DNA of 15,379 nt from Pigoraptor vietnamica (GCA_943704525.1 CALSCQ010002423.1:2501-17879); one strand, 5' to 3'; shown: positions 1 through 9,323, counted from the first letter of the stretch. The notes: generated from the sequence alone by a model not told the origin. Numbers and translations: made by a program.

Positions 1-2984
1 TCTATGATGACGCGCGGGTAGTGGCTGTGTGCTGGGACCACTTCGCTGAAAATCTTGCGGAGAAGCCTGGCATCGGCGTCGCAGGATACGAGAAACGATG
101 AGAGGAGGTCGCGCAGGAATGACTCGACGGCCCGCGCCCACTTTGGGTCGGTGAGGCTCACGTGACATCCTGCGCCAACGGAGGCAAACATTTGTAGCAA
201 TGAGCTCCACGGGGTCGCAGCATTTGCCCTGTCATTCACGTCACTTACGCAAGGCAACGTCACAACTCGAGAGGACACGAACGACAGGACACTCACCGAG
301 CGGCCCCAAGGGTGTCTTCCTGAACCCTCGTTCATTGCGAATCCGCTCGACAATTGCCGGGATGTGCTGGCCGTACCGGGCGAGCGCGTTCTCCTTCTGG
401 CTTCGCAACTTCTGAAGATTCGAGGCAAGTTTCGTCACGGCGGTGTCGGCGTCTGCACACGCCTGCTTCGCGTCCTCGAGCTCCCGCCGGCGCTGCTGCA
501 CGGTCTCTTCCACCTCGTCCTTGTTGCGACGGAGATCGATGAGATTATTCTCCAGCTCTTCCACCGTGCTCTCCAGCGTTTCGATCTTCTGACGACGCTC
601 GTGACGTCTCGCGGCCCTGCGGCGAGCGCAAGAGCGAACGCCGCAGAGAGAGACACGTTAAGGAGACAACTCAGAAACGTTAAAGGTGACAGGGCCTGGG
701 GAGCGAATACTCGCGAATGCGCGTGCGTCTGCGTGCAGCTGACAGAGGAGCTGAACACGTCCACAGCCACAGGCGCGCGACCACCCACTCGTCACTGTTG
801 TTGTTCATCGACTCGACTTCGACGATGCGCTCCTCCATTTCGCGGTGCTGGCGCTCCGCAACGGCCACTCGGCCCCTTGCATCCCTCAGCTCACGCGACA
901 CCTGCGCAAGGCGCGCGCGCAACTGCGTCGACTCCTCGTGCACCCTTTCCGCTCTCGCCGTCTCCGTCGCCAGTTCCTCGTTCTTCGCACGCACGGCGTC
1001 CTCGATTTCGCTGACGGCGTCCTCCGCATTTCTGACATTCCGTTCGCAGTTTGTGAGATCGCCTGCGCGTCTGTTGCGCCGCCCTTCCAGTATAATGAGC
1101 TCCTTCTTCTCCTCGGCGATCTCCTCTTCCATTGCAGCAATGTGAAGCCATGCGAGCTCTTCGGTGATCGAGCTTGTCGCGCTGTTCCGCAAGATCGCGC
1201 ACCTGGTAATCCCCAAGTCAGGCCACAACAAACAACGTGCAGCTGGACCCTCCCACCGGTTGCCGTCACGGGCACACACACAAACACTCACACATACACA
1301 TATGCGGACACACTGAGAGACACGCACAGGGGCACGCATGCAAGCTTACGCACACACACGCGCGAGAACACACACAGATACTCTCTCACACAGAACACAC
1401 AAGCACGTTGCACAACATAATAGCTGCCGTCGTCCACCTTTCCCGCAAGCTCGTATTTCTGGCGCAGGTTTTCCACCTCGCTCTCCATCGCCGACAACGC
1501 CTCCTTCTTCCTCTCGATCGTCGCGCCAATGATCTCGAGCCGCTCCGCGATGAACGCGTAGTCGCTGTACATTTCGTCCAATTCGGTCGCCCTCATGTAG
1601 AATCGGTACAGCGCCTCCGGGGCGGCATTTCTCAGCAACTCGCGGCTGGTGTCTTGGTTTAGCACACAGACGGGGTTGTCAATCTGAATCCCAAAGTGAT
1701 CGAGAATGTTCGCCAACTCCTCCTTCCGCCGAGAGACGATGCGTCCCGCGACGTACTTGCGCGCGGCGTTGTCGAGCTCTCCCGCGCATATCTTGTAGCT
1801 CGAGCCGCCATCGTGCTTGATCGTTCGCTCGATGACAATCGCCCAGCCGTAAACGTCCGCTCTGTACGCCTCGTTGCCGTCGTTGTGGAGGCACACGGTG
1901 ACGGTGGCTTGTCTGTATGTTGGGGAAAGTGGGTACGCGTCCTAGATCGTCACGAATGTTTCAAACAGTTAGTGTAACTGACAGTAACGCTCACGTGGTT
2001 CCCGTCTTGACAAACTCCTTCACACAGTCTCCGCGTCCCGTGCCGCTCGCCCTCCCTCCGAGACACGCGACAATGGCCGTCATGATCGTGCTCTTGCCGC
2101 CTGCGTTGGCAGAGAACAACGACCGCGCGCGAATGTGAACATGGGCCAACGATGGCCGATTCACTGACTCAGGTGAATCGGCCGACGGTCAGTCAAGGGT
2201 CGTTAGCGTGTCAGACTCACTTCCGTTCCGCCCCGTGAGAAAATTGACGTTCTGGTCGAATTTGACCTCGAGATGCGAGTGGCAGAGGAAGTTCCTCAGG
2301 ACGACATAGTGGATGATGCCGAGGGCGGAACGGTGTTGCTGTGCGTTCGAGTGTGTAGGCAGCCGGGCCGAGTTAAGCCGGAATTAGTGTCGCCTGTCAG
2401 ACGGACTCAGACACTTAAACGCCACACGCATGGACACACTTGCGTATAACATGCAGCGTATTTTCCAGACATTGTGAGATATGCAAGCCTTGCCGCGCAG
2501 CAGAGCTCTGCGATTCGCGCGTTCGTGATGTCCCTTCGTGTGTGTTCCTAGAGCAGGGGGATGCCACCGACCTCATCCGTTTCGCTCTCTTGCGCGACAG
2601 ACCCTTCAGCAACTTCCGTAATGTCCACAGCCTCCCCAATGTCACTCGTGAGGCTCTGCAGAAGCGAAGTACGCGTTAGTGAGTCAATTAACAATAGAGA
2701 GTTTTCAGTGGCGAAGCTAAGACACGCATCCATCGCCCCCGAGCGCTTACCTCCTCCTCCTCGCTGTCGTCTGCCATGACACGGCGCACCTTTGACGGAC
2801 GCGAAAAGCCATTCCCTAGGCCTGGCTCACTCGCCGGCCGCGAGGCAGCGGCGTCGTCCTCCTCCATCGCCATCTGTTCGCTCGCTACGGATGGAGGGAT
2901 CAGCGACATTGCCGACAGCGACTCTGAGTCATCATCGCGCTTCCCCTTGTCGTCGTCCACCTCGTCAATGCGGCGCTTCCGCAT
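1..2984 (-). CDS. SMC6: SMC6, structural maintenance of chromosomes protein 6 (5' part, runs off the left edge)
   Basis: SMC6 pairs with SMC5 and the NSE subunits in the nucleus as an ATP-driven complex that holds DNA during recombination repair and replication. Exons read 2984-2751, 2655-2572, 2338-2221, 2100-1995, 1912-1438, 1202-789, 616-297 and 169 to beyond 1; all joins keep phase if one extra base near 1163 is discounted (separate entry). About 639 residues are present. Residues 1-106 are an acidic, Ser-rich tail starting MRKRR. The head follows: GIIHYVVLRNF (about 113-123), Walker A GRNGSGKST (142-150), and the SMC6-typical NPVCVLNQDTSRELL (about 260-274), whose Gln is the Q-loop. Long coiled coil runs from about 290 to 570. 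The hinge starts at TPLGPLG, with the join giving LGPLGCHVSLTDPKWA, close to the SMC6 hinge entry as I remember it. The start ATG at 2984 has an in-frame TAA 30 bases upstream. The donor of exon 2 (GTCGGT) is unusual. Second coil, Walker B and signature motif lie outside the window. Family call is firm; exon 2 is less sure. Confidence 0.93.
1160..1172 (-). other. One-base frame disruption inside SMC6 exon 6
   Basis: Exon 6 enters in the frame reading VRDLAEQRDKLDH, but the coiled coil then continues in another frame as EELAWLHIAAMEEEI. Both parts look like SMC6: family members have a Leu/Lys-rich helix followed by an E(L/M)AWA-like motif here. The change falls at the CACC around 1166-1163. 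With one base discounted, the 414-base exon leaves phase 2, exactly what the next acceptor needs. No intron could fit. It may be a sequencing error, a true frameshift mutation, or +1 frameshifting during translation. Confidence 0.75.
1272..1412. repeat. Imperfect CA/TG microsatellite in SMC6 intron 5
   Basis: Interrupted CA-rich tract on the plus strand (TG on the coding strand) filling most of the intron between SMC6 exons 5 and 6 (1437-1203). Reading frames across it give only Val/Cys or Thr/His runs and are not genes. Confidence 0.9.
2154..2183. repeat. Perfect inverted repeat (11-bp arms, 8-base loop) in SMC6 intron 3
   Basis: GGCCGATTCAC at 2154-2164 is followed by the loop TGACTCAG and the exact reverse complement GTGAATCGGCC at 2173-2183. 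It lies inside the 118-base intron between the exon ending in the Walker A glycine and the exon carrying GKST. It could form a stable hairpin in the pre-mRNA or be a palindromic protein site; the loop contains TGACTCA, an AP-1/Gcn4-like core. Function unknown. Confidence 0.85.
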
Positions 2985-3549
2985 TTCTTCCTGCGCGTCG
3001 CTTGTGGACGCTACTTACGAGCGGCACACACGAGTGTAACCGTATCTGACACGGCGGCCCGCCGTTGATGCCGGTGCTGTTCGAACGGGCACACGAAATA
3101 CAAAGTGCACCGACGGCAGAGCGCACTCGCGCGTTCTTCGTCGCTTTGCAGCCCACTCACTGGCTGTGTGAATGGGCGAATGAGAGCGACGTTAAACGAT
3201 TAGCGAACAAAGTAACCGTCGTTGTTGTCGCTAATTAAAAGTGACAGGCCGGACACGTCAAAACCCCAACCTATTGCGGACCGAGATAACGTTGCAACAC
3301 CCACGCGATTGTTGACGTCTTGTTACACCGACACACACACGGCTACCGCTCTCCAGTCGTGGAGATTTGCATTCAGCGCACAGACATAAGCGTAGTTTAC
3401 GCAAGAGGCCCGCTGTGTGAATGCATTTTCGCACGCGACGTTGATGTCGATCTGTTCGCCAATGGTCCGAAACACCACTCAATCCCCGGCCGACTGGCAC
3501 TGACTGGCACTGTTTGCCGGTGCGTCGGACAGAACGACATCTCACGCCT
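2985..3549. other. Spacer: SMC6 5' region and Nudix gene 3' flank
   Basis: No convincing exon is seen. It should hold the SMC6 promoter and 5' UTR (reading leftward) and the Nudix transcript end. The most AT-rich part is about 3190-3245. Within it ATTAGCGA (3199-3206) and TCGCTAAT (3228-3235) form an 8-bp inverted repeat, and TTTTAATTA lies on the minus strand about 250 bases before the SMC6 ATG. No clear TATA box or poly(A) signal can be assigned. Confidence 0.5.
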
Positions 3550-3684
3550 AACTCAAGCCACTTTATGCGACGGCTCAACTCAAGCCACTTTATGCGACGG
3601 CTCAACTCAAGCCACTTTATGCGACTGCTCAACTCAAGCCACTTTATGCGACGGCTCAACTCAAGCCACTTTATGCGAGGGCTC
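3550..3684. repeat. Minisatellite, five tandem 27-bp units
   Basis: Units begin at 3550, 3577, 3604, 3631 and 3658 and are nearly identical; each starts AACTCAAGCCACTTTATGCG on the plus strand. Only single-base changes are seen near the unit ends, in the third copy (3604-3630) and the fifth (3658-3684). The unit length is a multiple of three, so several frames stay open; one minus-strand frame repeats RIKWLELS(R/S). On the Nudix coding strand the array starts at the base after the TGA stop, so it is probably the start of the 3' UTR. There are no spacers, so it is not a CRISPR array. Confidence 0.95.
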
Positions 3685-4610
3685 TCATTCTTGGCTCGCG
3701 TCAATGGGAGGGTGGTACAGCTTGAACGTGCGACCGGGAAAGTACATCGACTCGAGCACGCTCTCGCGCATGTCCATCTTGCCCTCGACGTCCGCCTCAA
3801 GCATGCGACCCACAAAGCGGTTCATGCGGTGCGGGCTCGTGCGTATGTAGTCGTCGATCTGCGCTTGCGATGGCGTTTTGTACTCAGCGGCGGAATAGAC
3901 AGCTGTTGCACGAATAGTGTGGACATGTCTAGTGGGTCTGTCTCGTGACGGACGAAATTACGCTAATGAGAAGAACTGGCGGCACTGACCGCTTTGCTAA
4001 CAAGACAACAGCACGCACGCAAACAAAGCAGCACGCCACGAGGGGACCCACCGCCATCCACTGGCAATCGCTGACTTCGTTCTCGTCAATTTTGATGGCC
4101 GTCGTGAGTGCACGCAGCCGACATATCACGTAAATGTCGGACCTGGCGAAGAAAGCAAGAGTGAATCACATACGCAGCAAACACACAAATGCCGTTGCAT
4201 ATGGTATGTGTGCCCATGCATCGCTGCACGTCTCTGAGAGACTAAGAGTGAACCGCACGCGCACCATGCGTGTGTGCGTGTGCGTGTGCGTGTGCATGCG
4301 TGTAATAGACACGCATCGTAGCGACTGTCCGACTGTCCCACCTGCCAAACGCCCAGTTGTGCTGGTGACGAAATGCGAAGAGGCTCTTAAAGACACTCTC
4401 GACGCCCGTCTCCTCGCGCACCTCGCGCACGGCCGTCTGACCAAAGTCCTCTCCTGCGATGTGTGGCAGTGCATCAGCCATCTTCCACTGGCACACACAC
4501 ACACACACACAGAGACGCACACGCACACACACTGACACACACACGCACGCACGCACACAAACACACACACAAAAACACACACACACACACACAGACGCAC
4601 ACACACAGAG

Positions 4611-4654
<44 letters not shown>

Positions 4655-5494
4655 GTACCAAGGTCCGCTAGTCCGCCAGGCAGTTTCCAGAACGGTTTCT
4701 CTGCGTGGCGCTCCTTAATGACGAGCATCTCGTTGCGGTCGTTGAGCACAAATCCGCCGACGCCTGCGATTGGCACGCGATCGTTCAGGGACGCGACGGA
4801 GACAAACACAGTTGCAGCACATGTGTACACTATCCGCAATCGCCAACAAATAAAACAAGTCGATAACAGACTTACAGCAGCTTTCGGGTGCTAGCGTGCA
4901 TCGCCGCACAGAATCATAGACAACACACCAACGGAATGGCTTGCGAACGGTGGCACTTTGTTTGGGGACGACGGCAGCCATATGTTGAGCATGGCGTGCC
5001 CGGGAACGGCGTGGTGGTAGTCGAATCCGTGCTGAGGATTGCGCGGACGTGATGTCGGTGAGCACGCAGACTACAGCGCCAGAAATGTACTACTGTTATG
5101 GTGCGTGCGCACGCGTGTGTGTGCATGCGAGTGTGTATGCGAGTGTGCGCTTGTCTGTGTAAGTGTTTCTGTGTGTTTATGTGCGTGAGTGAGAGTCGTG
5201 AGAGTGTGGGTGTGGAGTGTCCGCAGCATTGGGTGCGCGTGCGAACAGATACAGCACTCTTTGCTCCCCTGAACACACCTTGACGGCCGTCGCAATGCAA
5301 TCGGCGCGCGCGTTGGGTATTTTGATCCAGATGGCCTTGCGCGAAGTGTCCCGCCAGTGTTGCAGTGATGCTGGCACATCCACACGCACGAATACGCACA
5401 CAAGCGCACGCACGCACACACGCACACACACACACACACACATGCACACAGACACACACAGACACACACACACAGACACACACAAAAACACACG

Positions 5495-5525
<31 letters not shown>

Positions 5526-5664
5526 GCACACGCACACACACACACACACACAAACACACAAACACGCACGCACACACACACACACACACAAAACACATGC
5601 ACACACGCACACACACACACACAAACACACGCACACGCACACACACACACACAAACACAAGCAC

Positions 5665-5754
<90 letters not shown>

Positions 5755-6069
5755 CAGAATGAGATCGCCGTTCATCGTCCAATGCCGACACAACAGCAAG
5801 CCGAAACACCCACCACCAAGTTGTGCGCTCAGCTGTTCGTTCGACACTTCATTTCCGATCAGGTCGATCATGACGCCTGTCAATTAAAACACGTGTCCGA
5901 GTGAACATTTAGCAACTATGGAAGCGCCTACGCATGTGCGTGCGCGTTTTAAGTTTGACTTTGATGTGGCATATGGCGTGGGATCAGTGAAGCGAGCGAG
6001 GGCATGCATGCATGTGTGCATGTGCGCACGTGCGCACTGTGCGTGCATGCATATGCGCGTAGAACGCTG

Positions 6070-6138
<69 letters not shown>

Positions 6139-6280
6139 GCGTACCGTCGTGCTTCATTGCCTTGGAGGGTAGCACGCCCGATGGGGGACTGGACATGCAT
6201 CGCGCCGACGCGGTGATCACAGGCGGCCTCGCCACGGCCCTCGCGCAGTGAGAGCGAAGATTGCCGAAGAAAGACAGCAT
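3685..6280 (-). CDS. NUDT6-like Nudix hydrolase, probably mitochondrial
   Basis: Nudix enzymes hydrolyse nucleoside diphosphates linked to another group; the true substrate of the NUDT6 group is not settled. Eight exons keep phase throughout: 6280-6145, 5876-5814, 5370-5279, 5031-4929, 4763-4659, 4453-4342, 4142-4048 and 3902-3685, giving 307 aa, near the usual length. Residues 1-30 ([20 protein letters not shown], then ARCMSS) are Arg/Ser/Ala-rich with no acidic residue, like a cleavable matrix-targeting presequence. The pre-Nudix domain shows [18 protein letters not shown] (68-85), GFDYHHA (99-105) and a Trp-Leu-Pro strand. The Nudix fold starts GVGGFVLND; the box runs G162 to V184, with E168, R176-E177, E180-E181 and G183 matching GX5EX7REUXEEXGU. 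FRHQH and SDIYVICRL follow. The last donor (GTCCCC) is odd and was chosen by frame. The alternative start at 5871 would remove the presequence. Confidence 0.9.
4491..4650. repeat. CA/TG microsatellite in Nudix intron 5
   Basis: About 160 bases of (CA)n with G/A interruptions on the plus strand. On the coding strand the TG tract starts a few bases after the donor GTACGT (4658-4653) and fills most of the 205-base intron, ending about 35 bases before the acceptor at 4455-4454. Confidence 0.95.
5396..5754. repeat. Long CA/TG microsatellite in Nudix intron 2
   Basis: About 360 bases of (CA)n with scattered G and A substitutions, ending in a pure CA stretch at about 5700-5752. It makes up most of the intron between the exon ending at 5814 and the one starting at 5370. 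Long open frames across it, on both strands, are low-complexity artefacts. Confidence 0.95.
6070..6137. repeat. (CT)n/(GA)n microsatellite next to the Nudix intron 1 donor
   Basis: 68 bases of (CT)n on the plus strand with one slip, or (GA)n on the coding strand. The purine tract begins about 7 bases after the donor GT at 6144-6143, so the start of intron 1 is almost pure GA. On the opposite strand it looks like a polypyrimidine tract with a following AG, a false splice acceptor. Confidence 0.95.
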
Positions 6281-6778
6281 CTTTGACAGAGATCGGGTGA
6301 GAAGGAAGCCTCCCTTCGCTCGCAAACATATTCTCTCGATGGGGTTTTCGTCGTGTGCATCGCTCGTCAGTGGGTGATAACCGTAAACAAACGCGTGACG
6401 TCATCAGTTTGGGAATAGCTGAGGAAATGGGGGGCGTACCTGCGTGCGTGCGACGACTGCCAGCTGCTCAACTGCTGCACGGCCTCTGCTTCGACGAACG
6501 CATCTTTTCTTCACGTGTGAAAGAGAGGGCGCTCAAGATAACCACCGCATGAACTGCAATCAGACTCCCTCCCTTTGTTACAACTTCATCTCCTTAACAG
6601 ACAAGCCAGTCAGTGCAGTCAGGGCAACCGTCATCTATACGAGTCAAAGCAAAAGCACGACACGTCCATAACCCAAACCGGAAACCCGGCCATATTTTAT
6701 ATACACTCCAGCAGGCCATTACTTCGCCGCAGACCTGACGTTACGGCCCGATACCCACGACGGCCATTCGGTGGCCAT
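6281..6778 (-). promoter_or_regulatory. Nudix upstream region with candidate TATA box at 6703-6696
   Basis: This spacer lies between the LIN54-like stop and the Nudix start. On the minus strand, TATATAAA sits at 6703-6696 in a local AT-rich patch, about 415 bases before the ATG. A minus-strand stretch at about 6502-6438 reads protein-like (DAFVEAEAVQQLSSWQ) and ends in CAG followed by GTACGC, so it could be a 5' UTR exon with a donor, or a missed exon. The frame upstream of the ATG is open for about 110 bases. Core promoter placement is inference. Confidence 0.35.
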
Positions 6779-8485
6779 TTACTGCGGGACCGCGGCTGAC
6801 AACGATTTTCGTCGTTGCGCGCCCGTCACGGCGGCTGCACAGCGGCAATGAGACAAACAAATAAGACCAATGGGAGGCATTATAACATAAAAGTGGACAT
6901 CACATACAGAAAACAGGCCACACATACGGCTACGCTGAATGAGGGCGCACATAAACGCACCCTTTGTGCGCGACGCTGCGTTGAGCATGTGCTGCAATGT
7001 CGTCTTGAATTCGGTCAGCACGGCCTTTTCCCGGTGAATGTACTGCTGGTGGTCGCTCTGTGCGCAGAAATGGGTCACGTGAGAAATCTGGGAGGCAATC
7101 GCCATTTGCACGAATACCCACCATCACTCCGTCCGCGACACCGTCGCCTGCGCAAAAAAAAAAACAAAAAACAGAGACAGTTTCAGAAACCCGTCCTCAG
7201 CAAATAGCCTCGCACGGTGCGCGCCGAACAGTTCCATGCACGCACCCGGCTTCATCTCCGCGGCAAGAAGTAACGCATCGCATACGTGCGACATGAACGC
7301 CGGCTTGATCAGGTGCATAAACGGCGAGCTGCGTGCGTGTGTCAGATTCGAGAGGAGGTGTGCGATTAGTGTCGTGTCGAGTGCGTACGATAGGCACACC
7401 ACATAGCTCCGCTGAGGAAAGATGTCCAACGGAGGTTCACGTCCCCACAGGTCACCAAATAGCCCTCGCAAGGGGGGGGGGGGGGGGGGGGGGGGAGATG
7501 TGCCACTTACACGTAGCCGCCGTTCTTTCCGTTCCTCTTGACGCCGTTCAATTGCGACTGAATGGCATCATGCACGTCGATGCCAGGCTGCAGCGACGAA
7601 GCAATAAGAGGGGAGTCAGAAAAGCAAGCGGCACGAAAAGAAGGAGCGGAGTCGCGGAGGAGAGCGAAGCGAGTTGTCAGATAAGCGAGAATTGTTGGCG
7701 TGAACCCATCGACTCCACAGGAGCGAAGAGAGAGGACTCGCACTATACAACAGACGATGCATATCGTCTCAAAAAAGAAGGAAAAGGGCGTATAGATAAC
7801 AGACATGTGAGACAAAGGGACAGAGACGAACTAGCGAAAAGCTGTTCACACCCACCACCACGACATCCTGAGAGGGCTGTTCGTCCGAAGTCTTTTGCCG
7901 CTTCGATCGCGGTTGAGCCGACGGCGACGGCGACCTATGACGCGCTTGCTTCGCTTGCGCGTGGACGGCCATCGGGTGGGCCGTTGGGGGAGGGGCGGCG
8001 CCGGATTGCGCGAGGTTCGCCAGCAGCATCAATGGCCGCCGGTCCGCCGTGTCGCCCTCGCAGTTGCGGCAGTCTGTGCACTTGCAGTTCTCCGAGCACG
8101 GGACGCCCGCCTGGAAGCACTCGCAGTACTTCTTCAGGCAGTTTGACCGCCGGCAGTGACACCCCTTTGTGTGCCGCACGACGGCCTCGTGCGGGCCCAG
8201 CGCCGTCTCGTCCGCGCCGGCGCCAATCTTCGGCTTGAACGCATTCGGATTGCGATCGAGCGTCTGGTCGATCGCCTCCTTTCGCGTGAGCTCGTTCTGT
8301 TCGTTGTTGAAGCAGTTGGTGCAGTTGCATCCCTCGCAGTACTCGCCGCTCGCAAAGCACTCGCAGTAGAGCTTGAGGCAGCGCGAGTTCTTGCAGTTGC
8401 ACGACTTGCGCGCCTTCTTCAGTCCCGGTGCCGGCACTGGTGGGGGACGCGACGGCGCCATGGGGTGCGGCAGGATGCGTTGCAT
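6779..8485 (-). CDS. Tesmin/TSO1 CXC-domain DNA-binding protein, LIN54/CPP-like
   Basis: The first exon (8485-7856) has two cysteine-rich CXC repeats: [20 protein letters not shown] (23-42) on to CNCTNCFN, the spacer RNPNAFKPK (78-86), then [18 protein letters not shown] (107-124) to CKCTDCRNC. In LIN54 these Cys bind zinc and a Tyr in each repeat enters the DNA minor groove at TTYGAA; both KLYCECF and KKYCECF Tyr are present. A basic PRSKRQK patch (about 192-198) may be the nuclear signal. Later exons are probable: 7587-7511, about 7411-7216, 7147-7122, 7087-6961, 6834-6779. They supply [14 protein letters not shown] and [16 protein letters not shown], resembling the C-terminal helices by which LIN54 joins MuvB. 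Exon 2 has two donors (GTGTAA in phase 0, GTAAGT in phase 2) with matching acceptors at 7412 or 7407; a 12-base exon with an extra intron at about 7397-7327 is also possible. Start could be 8485 or 8461 (better Kozak); the frame is open to 8908. Head secure, tail moderate. Confidence 0.85.
7472..7495. repeat. Poly-G tract of 24 (poly-C on the coding strand)
   Basis: Twenty-four uninterrupted G on the plus strand, within the intron between LIN54-like exons 2 and 3 (about 7510-7412). On the coding strand it is a C-only pyrimidine run well upstream of the acceptor TTTCCTCAG. It can form a G-quadruplex on the non-coding strand, and its length may be unreliable in an assembly. Confidence 0.95.
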
Positions 8486-9323
8486 AGCACCCGCCCGGGA
8501 CCAGAGAAAGGGCGTTCGCACTATGCCAGCGCGAAATCGGGGCGGTGGAAACGATGCGGGAGGAGAAGCGGTCGCGGGAGCGAGAGCGGACAAGCTACAG
8601 CGACGTCTCAAGGCGCTCGCGATCTCAATGCAATCACGCGAGGGAGAGCTACTTGAGTGGATGTCCCGAAAGCGTCGCAGCAGGCGTGCCTCGAAGCGAG
8701 CGAAGGATGCGAACCGCTCCACACAAAATAGCGAAAGATGTGGTGGCTGCGAGTGCGCCCACACGTGGAATGGGAAAGAAGGCGCTGCGACGCGAGTGAA
8801 TGGAGAGAGATTGCGATGCATAGGGTGCGTGTTGGTTCTTCTCTTCAACGTCGCGTGTGTGGGCCAAAGAGTGCATGTCACTCTCGGCCCTGTCAAACAG
8901 CCGGCCATTTAATTTGAATAATTTCAAAAAATTGGCCTTTTTATTGCATTTCGTCCTAATTCTTTTGCCGGATAGTCGGAGAAGAGTCCCAACTCAGCGA
9001 TCGGAATTGTCCTGATTGGTGTTACGATTATTGTATTACGATCGTAAAAGCTGGATCCGTCTGGATACTTTTGTTTCAATTGGAAGTGAGTGGAAGGATA
9101 TCAGATAAGTCGATATTAATCAGAGCTGAAAATCCGTATGCGATTTGCTACTCACATTCCTTTGCGTGGCTGGCTGAAACCGATGGAAAGGCATTTCACT
9201 TTGGGCTTCGAAGCATCACTACTCTATTGCCCTCTTATCTGCGATAACACACACTGCGCTGACTGTGCGTGCGTCGCTGTGCTTGCTTGCGCGTGTGCGT
9301 GCGTGCGCTTCACCCGACACAAG
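8486..9323. promoter_or_regulatory. Divergent promoter region between the LIN54-like gene and IFT74
   Basis: 838 bases separate two head-to-head start codons. From about 8905 to 9130 the sequence is clearly AT-rich against a GC-rich background, as expected of a promoter core. It holds the paired TTTGAA motifs (own entry), ATTGG (CCAAT reversed) at 8931-8935, 9015-9019 and 9079-9083, and a 12-bp palindrome TTACGATCGTAA at 9036-9047. GCGCGAAA at 8529-8536 matches an E2F-type core 44 bases before the LIN54-like ATG. No RFX X-box was recognised. The minus frame stays open to 8908, so an N-terminal extension of the LIN54-like protein is not excluded. Confidence 0.6.
8913..8928. promoter_or_regulatory. 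Inverted pair of CHR-like TTTGAA motifs
   Basis: TTTGAA (8913-8918), the spacer TAAT, then TTCAAA (8923-8928) make a symmetric site. TTTGAA is the CHR element bound by LIN54 CXC domains in animals. A CCAAT box on the minus strand follows 3 bases later, a pairing known from cell-cycle promoters. The region is AT-rich, so chance is possible. Confidence 0.4.

Noticed and set aside
2965-3156. Possible extra first exon of SMC6 with a GTAAGT donor at 3018
   Set aside because: The intron it would need is under 30 bases and the predicted peptide is unlike SMC6 N-termini.
3550-3684. CRISPR-like repeat array
   Set aside because: Units are directly adjacent with no spacers, and the genome is eukaryotic.
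4134-4894. Open frames on both strands across the CA tract
   Set aside because: Low-complexity repeat translation; the Nudix exons at 4763-4659 and 4453-4342 explain the conserved sequence.
5071-5904. Long open frames of alternating Cys/Val or Thr/His
   Set aside because: They are translations of the CA/TG microsatellite inside a Nudix intron; real exons lie on either side.
6139-6232. Plus-strand stretch reading like a protein C-terminus after a CT tract and AG
   Set aside because: It is antisense to the Nudix first exon, which has a fitting phase, presequence and donor. The CT tract is that intron's GA repeat.
8489-8908. 141-codon upstream extension of the LIN54-like frame
   Set aside because: Composition is promoter-like with no conserved motif, and it covers the E2F-like site; kept only as a possible alternative start.
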